The notes beneath the pieces were generated by a model. That model worked only from the letters and a program-made list of their open reading frames with translations, ran no database searches and was not told where the DNA came from. From contig NZ_CP149510.1 of NCBI RefSeq assembly GCF_040126305.1, positions 3,173,001 through 3,237,000 on the forward strand: a DNA stretch of 64,000 nt. Reading direction: 5' to 3'. Positions 26,237 through 36,283 of the stretch are shown in pieces. This DNA comes from Pararhizobium sp. A13 (GTDB taxonomy: Bacteria > Pseudomonadota > Alphaproteobacteria > Rhizobiales > Rhizobiaceae). The stretch's first letter is position 1; each line of letters begins with the position of its first letter. A program made the translations under genes and the position numbers.

Positions 26237-26681
26237 GTCCTGTTCGGATCGTTCAATCGAAAGTCGCGACGGTCACCCTTTGGGCTCTGACGGCGAACCT
26301 GCAAACTGATAAATCCGATATCCAGCGGCAATCAAGCGGAATTGCCGGTTCAACGGAAAAGAGCGTCAGGGCGTGGCGTCGCCGGGATCGCGATCAAGCT
26401 TTCCGCGGGCGGACGGCAAGGCAGCCACCGGGTCAAGGCTGCTCTTTTCAGTGCTATCCCGTTCTCATGACGACGGCCAACCATTGCTGGTTCTCACCTG
26501 CCCAGTTGCGAAACTACCAAACGACGCGAATTTCGTGCTACCTTGGACTGCCCGGACGCAAATGGGAAAAACCTGCGACCCGCATTTCGGCAGTTGGAAC
26601 AACGCCTGCATGGGCTGTTCCGGTCCGGTCATGCCGACGCCGCCAAGGCAATCGAGTGCGGCGCGCTCCAGGGAGTAAGAA
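26237..26681. other. Divergent intergenic region, nothing recognised
   Basis: This region lies between the cinA-like gene and the 80-aa DUF2188-like gene. A plus-strand frame at 26373-26678 lacks a ribosome binding site and protein-like composition. A Shine-Dalgarno (AGGGAG) near 26670 serves the downstream gene. Confidence 0.5.
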
Positions 26682-26924
26682 ATGGCCAGAGTGATATATG
26701 CGATCGTTGAGCATGATGGCGGATGGGCCTACAAGCTTGCCGACGTCTTTTCCGAGACCTTCCCAAGCCGCGAGATGGCTTTGGCGGCGGCAAAGGCCGC
26801 AGCAGCCGAACAGCAGGTAGGCGGCGACGACGAGGAAATCAGCTTTCAGGATCCAAGCGGCCTCTGGCATTTCGAACACGCCGATGGCGGCGATCGTCCC
26901 GAAGCAATTGTCGAGGACAACTAG
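26682..26924 (+). CDS. DUF2188-like small protein
   Basis: An 80-aa protein (MARVIYAIVEHDGGWAYKLA...) with a beta strand pattern and the segment FPSREMALAAAKAAAAEQQ, as in short DUF2188 proteins. AGGGAGTAAGAA precedes the ATG. It is followed by a strong terminator. Function unknown. Confidence 0.75.
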   Translation: MARVIYAIVEHDGGWAYKLADVFSETFPSREMALAAAKAAAAEQQVGGDDEEISFQDPSGLWHFEHADGGDRPEAIVEDN

Positions 26925-26973
26925 AACTATTGAGGCGGATATAGAGGCGCACGCCGGAAAATTCAGGCAGGAT

Positions 26974-27007
26974 GCCCCTCTTCGAAGACGAAGAGGGGCG
27001 TATTTTT
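26974..27007 (+). terminator. Rho-independent terminator
   Basis: A perfect 11-bp stem (GCCCCTCTTCG / CGAAGAGGGGC) with a 4-nt AAGA loop is followed by GTATTTTTT. It ends the DUF2188-like transcript. Confidence 0.88.
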
Positions 27008-27228
27008 TGGTGCTGAAAATGCCGAGTTTCCCTCCCTCGGCATCGCGATTAAAGCTGCAATAGCCTGCCGCATCAACCGAAACCGCTGGTTAACCTTCAC
27101 GCGTAGGGTTAATCACGCCCCTGGTTGCCGGCAAGCAGAAGGCTAATACTCAGATTAGCCCCAAGCCCCACCGATACCAGCATCATTGTCCATCGTTTTG
27201 GCGATCGCGAACTCAGGCCATTTGGCCG

Positions 27229-27369
27229 TTACGCCACCTTGGCGGCGCCATCCTTCCGTGTCTGATTTTCTTTCAGAATTGCCATGCAGATCAAATAGCT
27301 CAGCATGAAATCCTGCTTGGCGTCGGCCAGCAACTTTGCAGCTTGCAGAAGGTCGGAACCCCCGTTCAT
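27229..27369 (-). CDS. Small helical protein, unknown
   Basis: This frame encodes 46 aa beginning MNGGSDLLQAAKLLADAKQD, then FMLSYLICMAILKENQ and a basic end. It is amphipathic and protein-like, and is the only sensible frame in this gap. No good Shine-Dalgarno is seen before the ATG, which lowers confidence. Confidence 0.4.
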   Translation of the reverse strand: MNGGSDLLQAAKLLADAKQDFMLSYLICMAILKENQTRKDGAAKVA

Positions 27370-27463
27370 GGATTGCAAGCGTCAAGACTGATATTCAATC
27401 AGTATAATTCAACTATAGGTTATCAATGATAGCTATCGTCAATTAGCTTTTCAGAAATACGCG

Positions 27464-27853
27464 CTATGCAGCGCCCAGAATGGTGGAAAGCCGTTCAGAC
27501 GGGATTGCTACGTCCAGCAATCCCGCCTGACGGAACCACTGATCGATGCTCGCCTGCACAGCTGCTTTTGCCTCATCCAGGGTATCGGCGGACTGGAAGT
27601 CGTAGCGGATCGTGCCGTTGCAGCCGGAAACCATCCATTTCCAGGTCGTTTGATCATGATGCTGCAAGACATAGGCCAGTTGATGCTGACCGAGCATACA
27701 GGCAAAGGAACGATTTCGGATCGGTTTCCATGTTAATGGGATTTCCTGTAACACCTCGACCACGCCTCCATGTTTCCTGGTGAACCTGAAATATAGGGCG
27801 CCTGTCGAACTGGGATAACCCTGTCGTTTGAGGGGTTTTTCCGATTCCGGCAT
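27464..27853 (-). CDS. Hypothetical protein
   Basis: A 129-aa protein (MPESEKPLKRQGYPSSTGAL...) with an aromatic-rich core (RFTRKHGGVVEVLQEIPLTW) and a C-terminal helix ADTLDEAKAAVQASIDQWF. An in-frame GTG lies directly before the ATG, so the start may be 27856. No Shine-Dalgarno stands out. No family is recognised; probably soluble. Confidence 0.6.
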   Translation of the reverse strand: MPESEKPLKRQGYPSSTGALYFRFTRKHGGVVEVLQEIPLTWKPIRNRSFACMLGQHQLAYVLQHHDQTTWKWMVSGCNGTIRYDFQSADTLDEAKAAVQASIDQWFRQAGLLDVAIPSERLSTILGAA

Positions 27854-28059
27854 CACCGTTTGGCTGATCGCGCCTTCGTCGCCGATCGCTTACGGTCTGG
27901 TTGGCCGCCGTAGTCCCGGTTCCATTCCTGCTCCGTGAAAAATAAAGCCAAGGCGAAAAGAGGGTAAGCAGGACGAGAACGGACGACGAATGCCTGTCGG
28001 AGGAATGCCTGAAAACATTTGCTTGACGAAATCAGCCAAGTGTCTGAAAGGAAAAACAC

Positions 28060-28144
28060 GCGGACGTGGCGAAACTGGTAGACGCAAGGGACTTAAAATC
28101 CCTCGGAGCAATCCGTACGGGTTCGACCCCCGTCGTCCGCACCA
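28060..28144 (+). tRNA. tRNA-Leu (anticodon TAA)
   Basis: An 85-nt class II tRNA from GCGGACG to CGTCCGC-ACCA with CCA encoded. The anticodon loop CTTAAAA gives TAA. A long variable arm is present. Confidence 0.96.
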
Positions 28145-28186
28145 CTTCCCGAACACTAAGACGCCGCCATCAACCGGAGCTTCGCA

Positions 28187-28684
28187 ATGTCACTTCCCGA
28201 TAAAGCATTTCCCGTCTCCTGGGACCAGTTTCACCGCGATGCGCGTGCACTCGCTTGGCGCCTTGCCGGCAACGGCGGCGAATGGAAGGCGATCGTCTGC
28301 ATCACTCGCGGCGGGCTTGTTCCGGCGGCAATCGTCTGCCGCGAATTGAACATCCGCCTGATCGAAACGGTGTGCGTTGCCTCCTATCACGACTATGACG
28401 CGCAGGGTGAGATGTATGTGCTCAAGGGCATTTCGGAGGAACTGAAGGTCGATGGTGGGCAAGGCGTGCTGATCATCGACGACCTGACCGACACCGGCAA
28501 GACCGCCGCTGTGGTGCGGGCCATGCTGCCGAAGGCGCATTTCGCTGCCGTCTACGCTAAGCCGAAGGGTCGGCCGCAGGTCGATACCTTCGTCACCGAG
28601 GTCAGCCAGGACACCTGGATCTATTTCCCCTGGGACATGGGCTTCACCTATCAGGAGCCGATTGCGAAAGGCTCGCGTGGCTGA
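28187..28684 (+). CDS. gpt: Xanthine(-guanine) phosphoribosyltransferase
   Basis: Salvages xanthine/guanine with PRPP to nucleotides. The 165-aa protein has the type I PRTase PRPP loop [33 protein letters not shown] near the N-terminus, and the C-terminal [10 protein letters not shown] hood segment as in E. coli Gpt. It begins 42 bp after tRNA-Leu. Confidence 0.94.
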   Translation: MSLPDKAFPVSWDQFHRDARALAWRLAGNGGEWKAIVCITRGGLVPAAIVCRELNIRLIETVCVASYHDYDAQGEMYVLKGISEELKVDGGQGVLIIDDLTDTGKTAAVVRAMLPKAHFAAVYAKPKGRPQVDTFVTEVSQDTWIYFPWDMGFTYQEPIAKGSRG

Positions 28685-28876
28685 GACAAACGCGCATTTC
28701 GAGTCGTGATGTCCAGCCCATACATGGGCGCGGCGCCGGTTTATTTATGAGCGATAGCGAATGTTATCTAATTTTTGAGTGGTTTGGCCTCATAAATTGA
28801 ACCGCCCGGCGCCGCGTTCCGCTGCGGCGGCAAGAATCGGAAGCGCTAGCTCGTGCTTGCGCGCTACTGATTCTCA

Positions 28877-29479
28877 GTGGGAGGACGAACTATCATACGC
28901 AGGGCGCTCGTTTCGGTCGCTGTTGGCTCAAGCCTCTGGTCGTTGTCGGTCATTGGGTTGGTGGCCGGCGACGTTCACATCGGACCTGTCACGACCTATG
29001 TCGAGGCCAATGTCCGGCCATGGGCAGAAGATCCCCTCATCATCGAAGCGTTGAAGGGTCACAATGAACGTCATGCGCATCTGACGCCGTCGGACATCGA
29101 TCGGATGGATGCCGTCTGGCGTGCTGAGTTGTCGAGCAATGCGCAGCCGCTGATTGATTCGGTAACGGGCAGCCCGTTGTCGAAATTCCTCAAGGGCAAG
29201 CAGGCAGCCTCGGGCGGCGCCATCACCGAAATCTTCGTCATCGATGCCAAGGGCCTGAGCATCGGTGAAAGCGAGACCAGTTCCGACTATTGGCAAGGCG
29301 ACGAACTGAAATGGCAAAGGACGTATCTTGCCGGCCCCGGCACGCTCTTCGTTGACCGGGCGGAGAAGGATGAATCGACGCAGATGCTGCAAGCGCAAGC
29401 AAGCCTGACGGTGTCCGATCCGCAGACGCACCAGCCGATCGGCACGATCACTGTCGGCATCAATTTGGACGCGTTGTGA
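28877..29479 (+). CDS. Putative exported sensor-like (Cache/PDC-type) domain protein
   Basis: About 200 aa. The likely signal segment is IRRALVSVAVGSSLWSLSVIG. The mature domain resembles a periplasmic single Cache/PAS-like fold: ITEIFVIDAKGLSIGESETS, DELKWQRTYL and HQPIGTITVGINLDAL at the end. No output domain is attached. The only canonical start in frame is GTG 28877, which lies in the Shine-Dalgarno-like GTGGGAGGA. A start at the ATA just after it (MIRRALV-like) would fit the signal peptide better but needs a rare codon. Confidence 0.6.
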   Translation: MGGRTIIRRALVSVAVGSSLWSLSVIGLVAGDVHIGPVTTYVEANVRPWAEDPLIIEALKGHNERHAHLTPSDIDRMDAVWRAELSSNAQPLIDSVTGSPLSKFLKGKQAASGGAITEIFVIDAKGLSIGESETSSDYWQGDELKWQRTYLAGPGTLFVDRAEKDESTQMLQAQASLTVSDPQTHQPIGTITVGINLDAL

Positions 29480-29737
29480 CAGGCCAAACGGCTTCCCGAA
29501 GAACGGTTTAGAATCGAAAACGAAACTGGGCTTTCAAGCGTCAGCCGCTTCCCCGAATCAGTTTTTCCCCGACCCACAACAGCGCCTGTTTGGCTATCGC
29601 GGATGATCGCTACGGTAAATTCTTACCCGCAAAATCTCGAAAATCTGCTTGCCTTTCGGGAAGCCGCTGGAGGTAAGCCGGCGAAGCGTCTGATTTTGCT
29701 GGATTTGGTTTCTGTCCCCGTTTTCCACAGGGCGTAC

Positions 29738-29753
29738 ACACAACATCTGGTGT
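29738..29753. promoter_or_regulatory. Weak NrdR-box-like palindrome
   Basis: ACACAACATCTGGTGT matches 13 of 16 positions of the NrdR consensus ACACWATATATWGTGT. It is about 410 bp from the nrdJ start, so relevance is uncertain. Confidence 0.25.
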
Positions 29754-29982
29754 CCACAATTAGGTCACAAACCAGCCCTTGACGGAATCGGGTAGGATGC
29801 CGTTAATGGATTTCACGTTGCGGCGGCGGCGGGACCGGACAATTTACGAGGCTGGTTCATTTCAGAAAAAATCGTCTGTGTTCAGGCGACCCGGTGGATG
29901 ATCCGCCGGTCGCGATGGTTATTTTTTGTGATCTCCCCTGACGCCAAATACGTCACAAAAAGCTGGCGTAAAGAAGTTGTTA

Positions 29983-29998
29983 ATACTATATTTAGTGT
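29983..29998. promoter_or_regulatory. NrdR-box-like palindrome upstream of nrdJ
   Basis: ATACTATATTTAGTGT matches 14 of 16 positions of the NrdR consensus and lies 165 bp upstream of the nrdJ start. NrdR represses ribonucleotide reductase genes in many bacteria. Confidence 0.5.
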
Positions 29999-30162
29999 TT
30001 GCAGCCAAAATCAGCACAAGATACAGGATAACCCGAGACGGGTTTCCCACATAGAGCGGAAAACGAAAGCTGGCTGTGCAATCCTCCGCGCAGCCGGACG
30101 GGGACATTTTTGCCCAGCGCTTCGGAAGCCTTGGGCATGCGGCAAACAAAGGACAAGGGACA

Positions 30163-33100
30163 ATGCAGATCGAACGTCGTTTCACCAAGGCAGGCCAGTC
30201 GGCCTATGCCGAGATTGAGTTTCGCAAGGCCATCAGCGAGATCAAGAATCCCGATGGCTCGATCGTGTTTCGTTTGGCGGACATTGATGTGCCCGCGCAG
30301 TTCAGCCAGGTCGCGGCCGACATTCTGGCCCAAAAGTATTTCCGCAAGGCCGGCGTTCCGAAGCACCTGAAGAAGGTCGAGGAAAATTCCGTCCCCTCCT
30401 GGCTGTGGCGCTCCGAAGCCGACCTGGCCGCAATGAAGGATCTGCCGAAGGACGAGCAGTACGGTTCCGAAACCGACGCCCGCCAGGTTTTCGATCGCCT
30501 GGCCGGCACCTGGACCTATTGGGGCTGGAAGGGCGGCTATTTCGCCTCGGAAGACGACGCGCTCGCCTTCCGCGACGAACTCGCCTACATGCTCGCCACC
30601 CAGCGCGTCGCCCCGAACTCGCCGCAGTGGTTCAACACCGGCCTGCACTGGGCCTATGGCATCGACGGCCCCGGCCAGGGCCATTTCTACGTCGACCCGT
30701 TCACCGGCAAGCTCGTCAAGTCGAAGTCGTCCTACGAGCATCCGCAGCCGCATGCCTGCTTCATCCAGTCGGTCGGTGACGATCTCGTCAACGAAGGCGG
30801 CATCATGGACCTGTGGGTTCGCGAAGCCCGCCTGTTCAAATACGGCTCCGGCACCGGCTCCAACTTTTCCTATCTGCGCGGCGAAGGCGAAAAGCTCTCG
30901 GGCGGCGGCAAGTCCTCGGGCCTGATGTCGTTCCTGAAGATCGGCGACCGCGCCGCCGGCGCCATCAAGTCGGGCGGCACCACGCGCCGCGCCGCCAAGA
31001 TGGTCGTCGTCGACATTGACCATCCGGATATCGAGGAATACATCAACTGGAAGGTCAAGGAAGAGCAGAAGGTCGCCGCCCTCGTCACCGGCTCGAAGAT
31101 CGTCGCCAAGCACCTGAAGGCGATCATGAAAGCCTGCGTCAATTGCTCCGGTGATAACGACGCCTGCTTCGACCCGAACGAGAACCCTGCCCTCAAGCGC
31201 GAAATCCGCGCCGCCAAGAAGGACCAGGTTCCGGAAAACTACGTCCAGCGCGTCATCCAGTTCGCCAAGCAGGGCTACAAGGACATCGAGTTCAAGACCT
31301 ACGACACGGACTGGGATTCGGAAGCCTACCTCACGGTCTCCGGCCAGAACTCCAACAACTCCGTCTCGCTCAAGGACGATTTTTTGCGCGCCGTTGAGAA
31401 TGACGGCGACTGGAACCTGACCGCCCGCAAGGACGGCAAGGTGATGAAGACGCTGAAGGCGCGGGACCTCTGGGAATCGATCTCCTACGCCGCCTGGGCG
31501 TCGGCCGATCCGGGCCTGCACTTCAATACGACGATGAACGACTGGCACACCTGCCCGGCTGCCGGCCCGATCCGCGCATCCAACCCGTGCTCGGAATACA
31601 TGTTCCTCGACGACACGGCCTGCAACCTTGCCTCGCTGAACTTGCTTCAGTTCAAGGACGCTGCCACCAAGAACATCAACATCGCCGATTACGAGCATGC
31701 CGTGCGCCTCTGGACGCTCGTGCTTGAAATCTCGGTGATGATGGCGCAGTTCCCGTCGCGGGAAATCGCCGAACTCTCCTATGAATACCGCACGCTTGGC
31801 CTCGGCTATGCCAACATCGGCGGCCTGCTGATGTCCTCCGGCATTCCCTATGATTCGAAGGAAGGCCGGGCGATCGCCGGAGCCCTCACCGCCATCATGA
31901 CCGGCGTCTCCTATGCGACGTCGGCGGAAATCGCCGCCAAGCTCGGCCCCTTCCCGGGCTTCAAGCCGAACCGCGACAACATGCTGCGTGTCATGCGCAA
32001 CCATCGCCGCGCCGCCTTCGGCGAAACCCAGGGCTATGAGAAGCTCTCGGTCGAGCCGGTCGCCCTCATCCACGGCGATTGCCCCGATCAGGACCTCATC
32101 GCCCATGCCAAGGCGGCCTGGGACAAGGCCGTCGCGCTCGGCGAACAGCACGGCTACCGCAATGCCCAGGTCTCCGTCATCGCGCCGACCGGCACGATTG
32201 GTCTCGTCATGGATTGCGACACGACCGGCATCGAGCCCGATTTCGCCCTCGTCAAATTCAAGAAGCTCGCCGGCGGCGGCTACTTCAAGATCATCAACCG
32301 TGCGGTTCCCGAAGCGCTGCGCACGCTTGGCTATTCGGAAAGCCAGATCGCCGAGATCGAGGCCTATGCCGTCGGCCACGGCAACATCAACCAGGCGCCC
32401 GGCATCAACCCCGGCTCGCTTCGCGCCAAGGGCTTCACCGACGACAAGATCGAGGCGATCAACGCCGCCACCAAGGCCGCCTTCGACATCAAGTTTGTCT
32501 TCAACCAGTGGACGCTCGGCGCCGACTTCCTCAAGGGCACGCTGAAAGTCTCCGACGAGCAGCTCACGGATATGAGCTTCAACCTGCTCGAGCACATCGG
32601 TTTTACGAAGAAGGACATCGAGGCCGCCAACATCCATGTCTGCGGCGCGATGACGCTGGAAGGCGCGCCGTTCCTGAAGGCCGAGCACCTGCCGGTCTTC
32701 GATTGCGCCAACCCCTGCGGCAAGATCGGCAAGCGTTACCTCTCGGTCGAAAGCCATATCCGCATGATGGCGGCCGCCCAGCCGTTCATCTCGGGCGCGA
32801 TTTCCAAGACGATCAACATGCCGAACGAGGCGACCGTCGAGGATTGCAAGGCCGCCTACATGCTCTCCTGGAAGCTGGCGCTGAAGGCGAACGCCCTTTA
32901 CCGCGATGGCTCAAAACTCTCCCAGCCGCTCAACGCCTCGCTGATCGAGGACGAGGACGACGAGGATGCGATGGAGGACTTCATCCAGGCTCCGGCCGCC
33001 GCCCAGGCGGTCACGGTCACGGAGAAGATCATCGAGCGTGTGATCGAGCGGGTCACCCGCGAGCGTGAAAAGCTGCCGAACCGCCGCCAGGGCTATACCC

Positions 33101-33963
33101 AGAAGGCGATCGTCGGCGGACACAAGGTCTATCTGCGCACCGGCGAATTCGGTGACGGCCGCCTCGGCGAGATCTTCATCGACATGCACAAGGAAGGGGC
33201 TGCTTTCCGCGCGATGATGAACAACTTCGCCATCGCCATCTCGCTCGGCCTTCAGTATGGCGTGCCGCTCGAAGAATATGTGGAGGCCTTCACGTTCACC
33301 AAATTCGAGCCGGCCGGCATGGTTCAGGGCAATGACGCGATCAAGAACGCCACCTCGATCCTCGACTACGTGTTCCGCGAACTCGCCGTCTCCTACCTCA
33401 ACCGCCACGACCTCGCCCATGTCGATACGTCCGACTTTTCCAACACGGCGCTCGGCAAGGGCATCCAGGAAGGCAAGACCAACCTGATCTCCACAGGCTG
33501 GACCCGCGGCCACAAGCCGACCCTCGTCCAGGGCGGCCAGATCGACCGCACCGCCGGCGAGCCGAAGGGGGCAGCCACCGCTGCCCCAGCCAAAGCCTCC
33601 GGCGGCGCCAACGTCACCGCCTTCTCCGGCAGCGCTGCCCGCAAGCTCGAGCCGGTCGCCGCCATCTCGACCTCCGAAATCGTCGCCTTCAAGCGCGACT
33701 ACGAGGAACGCGCCGTCGAACTGACCGAGGAGATCGCCGAAGAGGTCGAAAGCGAAGTGACCGCCCTCTTCTCCGACAAGGCCGCCGCCGAAGCTGCTGC
33801 TGCCAAGTCCGACGCCAAGAAGCTGGAAGCCGAACGCCGCATGCGCTCGATCGCTCAAGGGTATACGGGCAACATGTGCTCGGAGTGCCAGAACTTCACG
33901 ATGGTGCGGAACGGGACCTGCGAGAAGTGCGACACGTGCGGCGCGACGAGCGGGTGCAGCTGA
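30163..33963 (+). CDS. nrdJ: Vitamin B12-dependent (class II) ribonucleotide reductase
   Basis: Reduces ribonucleotides to deoxyribonucleotides with adenosylcobalamin as radical source. The 1266-aa protein has [20 protein letters not shown], the radical/active-site region [40 protein letters not shown], and an Ala/Glu-rich linker. A C-terminal zinc-binding tail follows ([28 protein letters not shown]) that re-reduces the active site. The start at 30163 ([12 protein letters not shown]) has AAGG upstream; an upstream in-frame ATG (30076) adds a poorly conserved leader. It is the usual main reductase in Rhizobiales. Confidence 0.97.
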   Translation: MQIERRFTKAGQSAYAEIEFRKAISEIKNPDGSIVFRLADIDVPAQFSQVAADILAQKYFRKAGVPKHLKKVEENSVPSWLWRSEADLAAMKDLPKDEQYGSETDARQVFDRLAGTWTYWGWKGGYFASEDDALAFRDELAYMLATQRVAPNSPQWFNTGLHWAYGIDGPGQGHFYVDPFTGKLVKSKSSYEHPQPHACFIQSVGDDLVNEGGIMDLWVREARLFKYGSGTGSNFSYLRGEGEKLSGGGKSSGLMSFLKIGDRAAGAIKSGGTTRRAAKMVVVDIDHPDIEEYINWKVKEEQKVAALVTGSKIVAKHLKAIMKACVNCSGDNDACFDPNENPALKREIRAAKKDQVPENYVQRVIQFAKQGYKDIEFKTYDTDWDSEAYLTVSGQNSNNSVSLKDDFLRAVENDGDWNLTARKDGKVMKTLKARDLWESISYAAWASADPGLHFNTTMNDWHTCPAAGPIRASNPCSEYMFLDDTACNLASLNLLQFKDAATKNINIADYEHAVRLWTLVLEISVMMAQFPSREIAELSYEYRTLGLGYANIGGLLMSSGIPYDSKEGRAIAGALTAIMTGVSYATSAEIAAKLGPFPGFKPNRDNMLRVMRNHRRAAFGETQGYEKLSVEPVALIHGDCPDQDLIAHAKAAWDKAVALGEQHGYRNAQVSVIAPTGTIGLVMDCDTTGIEPDFALVKFKKLAGGGYFKIINRAVPEALRTLGYSESQIAEIEAYAVGHGNINQAPGINPGSLRAKGFTDDKIEAINAATKAAFDIKFVFNQWTLGADFLKGTLKVSDEQLTDMSFNLLEHIGFTKKDIEAANIHVCGAMTLEGAPFLKAEHLPVFDCANPCGKIGKRYLSVESHIRMMAAAQPFISGAISKTINMPNEATVEDCKAAYMLSWKLALKANALYRDGSKLSQPLNASLIEDEDDEDAMEDFIQAPAAAQAVTVTEKIIERVIERVTREREKLPNRRQGYTQKAIVGGHKVYLRTGEFGDGRLGEIFIDMHKEGAAFRAMMNNFAIAISLGLQYGVPLEEYVEAFTFTKFEPAGMVQGNDAIKNATSILDYVFRELAVSYLNRHDLAHVDTSDFSNTALGKGIQEGKTNLISTGWTRGHKPTLVQGGQIDRTAGEPKGAATAAPAKASGGANVTAFSGSAARKLEPVAAISTSEIVAFKRDYEERAVELTEEIAEEVESEVTALFSDKAAAEAAAAKSDAKKLEAERRMRSIAQGYTGNMCSECQNFTMVRNGTCEKCDTCGATSGCS

Positions 33964-34060
33964 GGGCTGAGGGCTGCGAATACATGGATGGGCTTCTTAC
34001 CAATGTCGCTCAGCCCAGGGTCTGAGTCGCAGTGGCTCCTTTAGAGATGTCATCAAGCTT

Positions 34061-34345
34061 CTAAAGTCTGGGACGAAGCAATAAACACCAATTTTTCCGG
34101 GCGCTTGGTCGTCCGGAAAATACCTTGGGGAACAAAAAGGGATCACCGCGAAAAAGTCCCGCGTCCTGCACGCGCTTGATTTCGCCCCATACGGCCTTCA
34201 ATTGCGGCTCATATGCTGCGGTCGTGGCACGGGCAGCGGCCTCGTACTTGCCGAGGCAGTAGGAGGATGCGCTGGCGTTCGTCGCAATCAGGGCGAAGAC
34301 GACGCTTGCGGCGGCAATCTCGAGAGTGTTCTTGAGGATCGACAT
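34061..34345 (-). CDS. Small exported protein, unknown
   Basis: A 94-aa protein with a clear signal peptide (MSILKNTLEIAAASVVFALI...ASA) and a mature domain with SYCLGKYEAAARATTAAYE and one more Cys near the C-terminus, perhaps a disulfide. AAGG lies 9 nt upstream. Convergent with nrdJ. It is the last gene before the accessory block. No family is recognised. Confidence 0.65.
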   Translation of the reverse strand: MSILKNTLEIAAASVVFALIATNASASSYCLGKYEAAARATTAAYEPQLKAVWGEIKRVQDAGLFRGDPFLFPKVFSGRPSARKNWCLLLRPRL

Positions 34346-34535
34346 CTTGCATCACCTTGAGCGGGTTGGTTGAGGTTCCGCTCCCTTTCCGATGCATTGA
34401 CTCTTCTCGAGTACGATATTGGACGGGAATCCGAAAAAAGTTTTGTCCGCCGCTCCTCCGCCCACGCTTTCAAAAAATGGCACGGAAACATCCGCGCCTA
34501 GTCAGTGAAGTTCTGGCGTTGTCAGCGATTGGGCG

Positions 34536-36275
34536 TCATTTCCTGGCCTTCGCCTTCACCGGCGGAAGATCGGTGCAGACTCCTTCGAACAGCTCGGCAG
34601 CCATCCCGATACTTTCCCCCAGCGTCGGATGAGGATGGATGGTCTTTCCGACGTCCACGGCGTCCGCGCCCATCTCGATAGCGAGGCAGACCTCCCCGAT
34701 CAGATCTCCTGCGTTCGGGCCAACGATCACACCGCCAATGACGCGTTGCGTGTCTTGGTCGAACACAAGCTTGGTACTGCCATAGGCGGCGCCGTTGGCG
34801 ATCGCGCGACCGGACGCGCTCCAGGGAAACTTGGCGATTCCGACGTCGAGACCGTCGGCTTTCGCCGCGCCTTCGGTAACCCCAACCCAGGCGATCTCCG
34901 GACTGGTATAGGCGACGCTGGGAATGACCGTGGCGTCGAAGGCGGCTTTGTGGCCGGCCGCCACTTCCGCAGCCACGTGTCCTTCGTGGACCGCCTTGTG
35001 AGCGAGCATCGGATCGCCCGCGATGTCGCCGATCGCGAAAATGTGCGGCTGCGCGGTCCGCATCTCTCTGTCGACGGGAATGAACCCGCGCTCGTCTGGG
35101 GCCAGTCCGGCGGCCTCCAGCCCGAGAGAGCGGCCGTTTGGACGACGTCCGGCTGATTGTAGCACGAGATCGTAGATGCGCGTCTCGTTGGATGCACCCT
35201 CGAAGGTGACGCTGATCCCCTCGTCCGACGCTTCCGCCTTGATCACACTGGTGCTCAGGAAGATGTCGCCGAAGCGGTGCGCGTTCTGCTTCTTCCAGAC
35301 TTCGACTGCGTCCCGGTCCACGCCCGCGAGGATTCCCTCGAGCCGTTCGACGACGTCGATTTTGGCGCCAAGCGCACTGTACACCGTCGCCATCTCGAGG
35401 CCGATGACGCCCCCGCCGATGACGAGCATGCGCTTCGGGACGAACGGAATCTCCAAGGCGCCCGTGGAGTCGACGATTCGAGGGTCGTTCGGAAGGAAAG
35501 GAAGGTGCACGGGCGCAGAGCCGGCGGCGATGATGCACGACCGGAAGCTCAGCTCGGATCTTGCGCTGCCGTCTTCGATGGACAAGGTGTTCTTGGATGC
35601 GAAGGTCGCATTTCCTCGAGCGATCGTGACCTTGCGCATCTTCGCCATCTGTTCGAGACCGTCGGTGAGCTTCTTCACCGTACCGCCCTTGAACGCGCGA
35701 AGCTTGTCCAGGTCGTACTGCGGAGCCGCGAACGTCACGCCATGATCGGCGAGCGTCATAGCCTCCTCTGTGACAGCAGCAACATGCAGCAGCGCCTTTG
35801 ACGGAATGCAGCCGACGTTGAGGCAGACGCCTCCCAAGGTTTCGTTCCGCTCGACGATCGCGACCTTGAGGCCGAGATCGGCGGCGCGGTACGCGGCCGA
35901 ATAGCCACCTGGCCCGCCGCCAATGACGACGACGTCGTAGTCGGCGGCAACTTCGCTAGCCTTCGGTTCGGTCACCGGCGACGGTGTCGAGGCTTCGGGG
36001 GCGACAGGGACTGCAGCCGCCGAGGCCGCTGCAACGGTGGCCGAGATAGTCGCGACCAGGCTGTCCTTGGACACGCGGTCTCCGAGCTTCACGAGCAAGG
36101 ATTCGATTCTGCCCTTGACGGGTGACGGAACTTCGAGCGTCGCCTTGTCGGATTCCAGCGTGAGTATCGCCTGATCGACCTCGATTTCGTCGCCTGGCGC
36201 TACCAGGATCTCGATGATCGGAATGTCCTTGAAGTCGCCGATATCCGGTATGCGGATTTGCTGAATACTGGTCAT
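34536..36275 (-). CDS. lpdA: Dihydrolipoyl dehydrogenase with N-terminal lipoyl domain (PDH E3)
   Basis: FAD enzyme that reoxidises dihydrolipoamide of the pyruvate dehydrogenase complex. The 579-aa protein has a lipoyl domain at residues 1-80 (Lys44 in ESDKATLEVP), an Ala/Pro linker, then the E3 fold: FAD motif VVIGGGPGGYSAA, redox disulfide GGVCLNVGCIPSKAL, NAD motif MLVIGGGVIGLEMATVY and C-terminal HPHPTLGE with the catalytic His. The fused lipoyl domain occurs in some Gram-negative E3 proteins. Last gene of the aceE-aceF-lpdA operon, 8 bp after aceF. Confidence 0.95.
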   Translation of the reverse strand: MTSIQQIRIPDIGDFKDIPIIEILVAPGDEIEVDQAILTLESDKATLEVPSPVKGRIESLLVKLGDRVSKDSLVATISATVAAASAAAVPVAPEASTPSPVTEPKASEVAADYDVVVIGGGPGGYSAAYRAADLGLKVAIVERNETLGGVCLNVGCIPSKALLHVAAVTEEAMTLADHGVTFAAPQYDLDKLRAFKGGTVKKLTDGLEQMAKMRKVTIARGNATFASKNTLSIEDGSARSELSFRSCIIAAGSAPVHLPFLPNDPRIVDSTGALEIPFVPKRMLVIGGGVIGLEMATVYSALGAKIDVVERLEGILAGVDRDAVEVWKKQNAHRFGDIFLSTSVIKAEASDEGISVTFEGASNETRIYDLVLQSAGRRPNGRSLGLEAAGLAPDERGFIPVDREMRTAQPHIFAIGDIAGDPMLAHKAVHEGHVAAEVAAGHKAAFDATVIPSVAYTSPEIAWVGVTEGAAKADGLDVGIAKFPWSASGRAIANGAAYGSTKLVFDQDTQRVIGGVIVGPNAGDLIGEVCLAIEMGADAVDVGKTIHPHPTLGESIGMAAELFEGVCTDLPPVKAKARK

Positions 36276-36283
36276 CTCGGGCC

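Larger units (their letters stand above)
29480..30162. other. Long leader/intergenic region upstream of nrdJ
   Basis: About 680 bp without a gene. It contains two NrdR-box-like palindromes (listed separately) and several small inverted repeats. No B12-box characteristic of a cobalamin riboswitch was recognised, although nrdJ needs B12. Confidence 0.5.

Noticed and set aside
29480..30162. Cobalamin riboswitch upstream of nrdJ
   Set aside because: A GGGAAGCCGCTGG segment recalls part of the fold, but the conserved B12-box was not found, so it is not claimed.
29992..32757. Very long minus-strand open frame (about 920 codons) opposite nrdJ
   Set aside because: It lies entirely antisense to a clear nrdJ gene. 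Its Arg/Val/Gly/Asp-rich composition is that of a codon-bias shadow in high-GC DNA.
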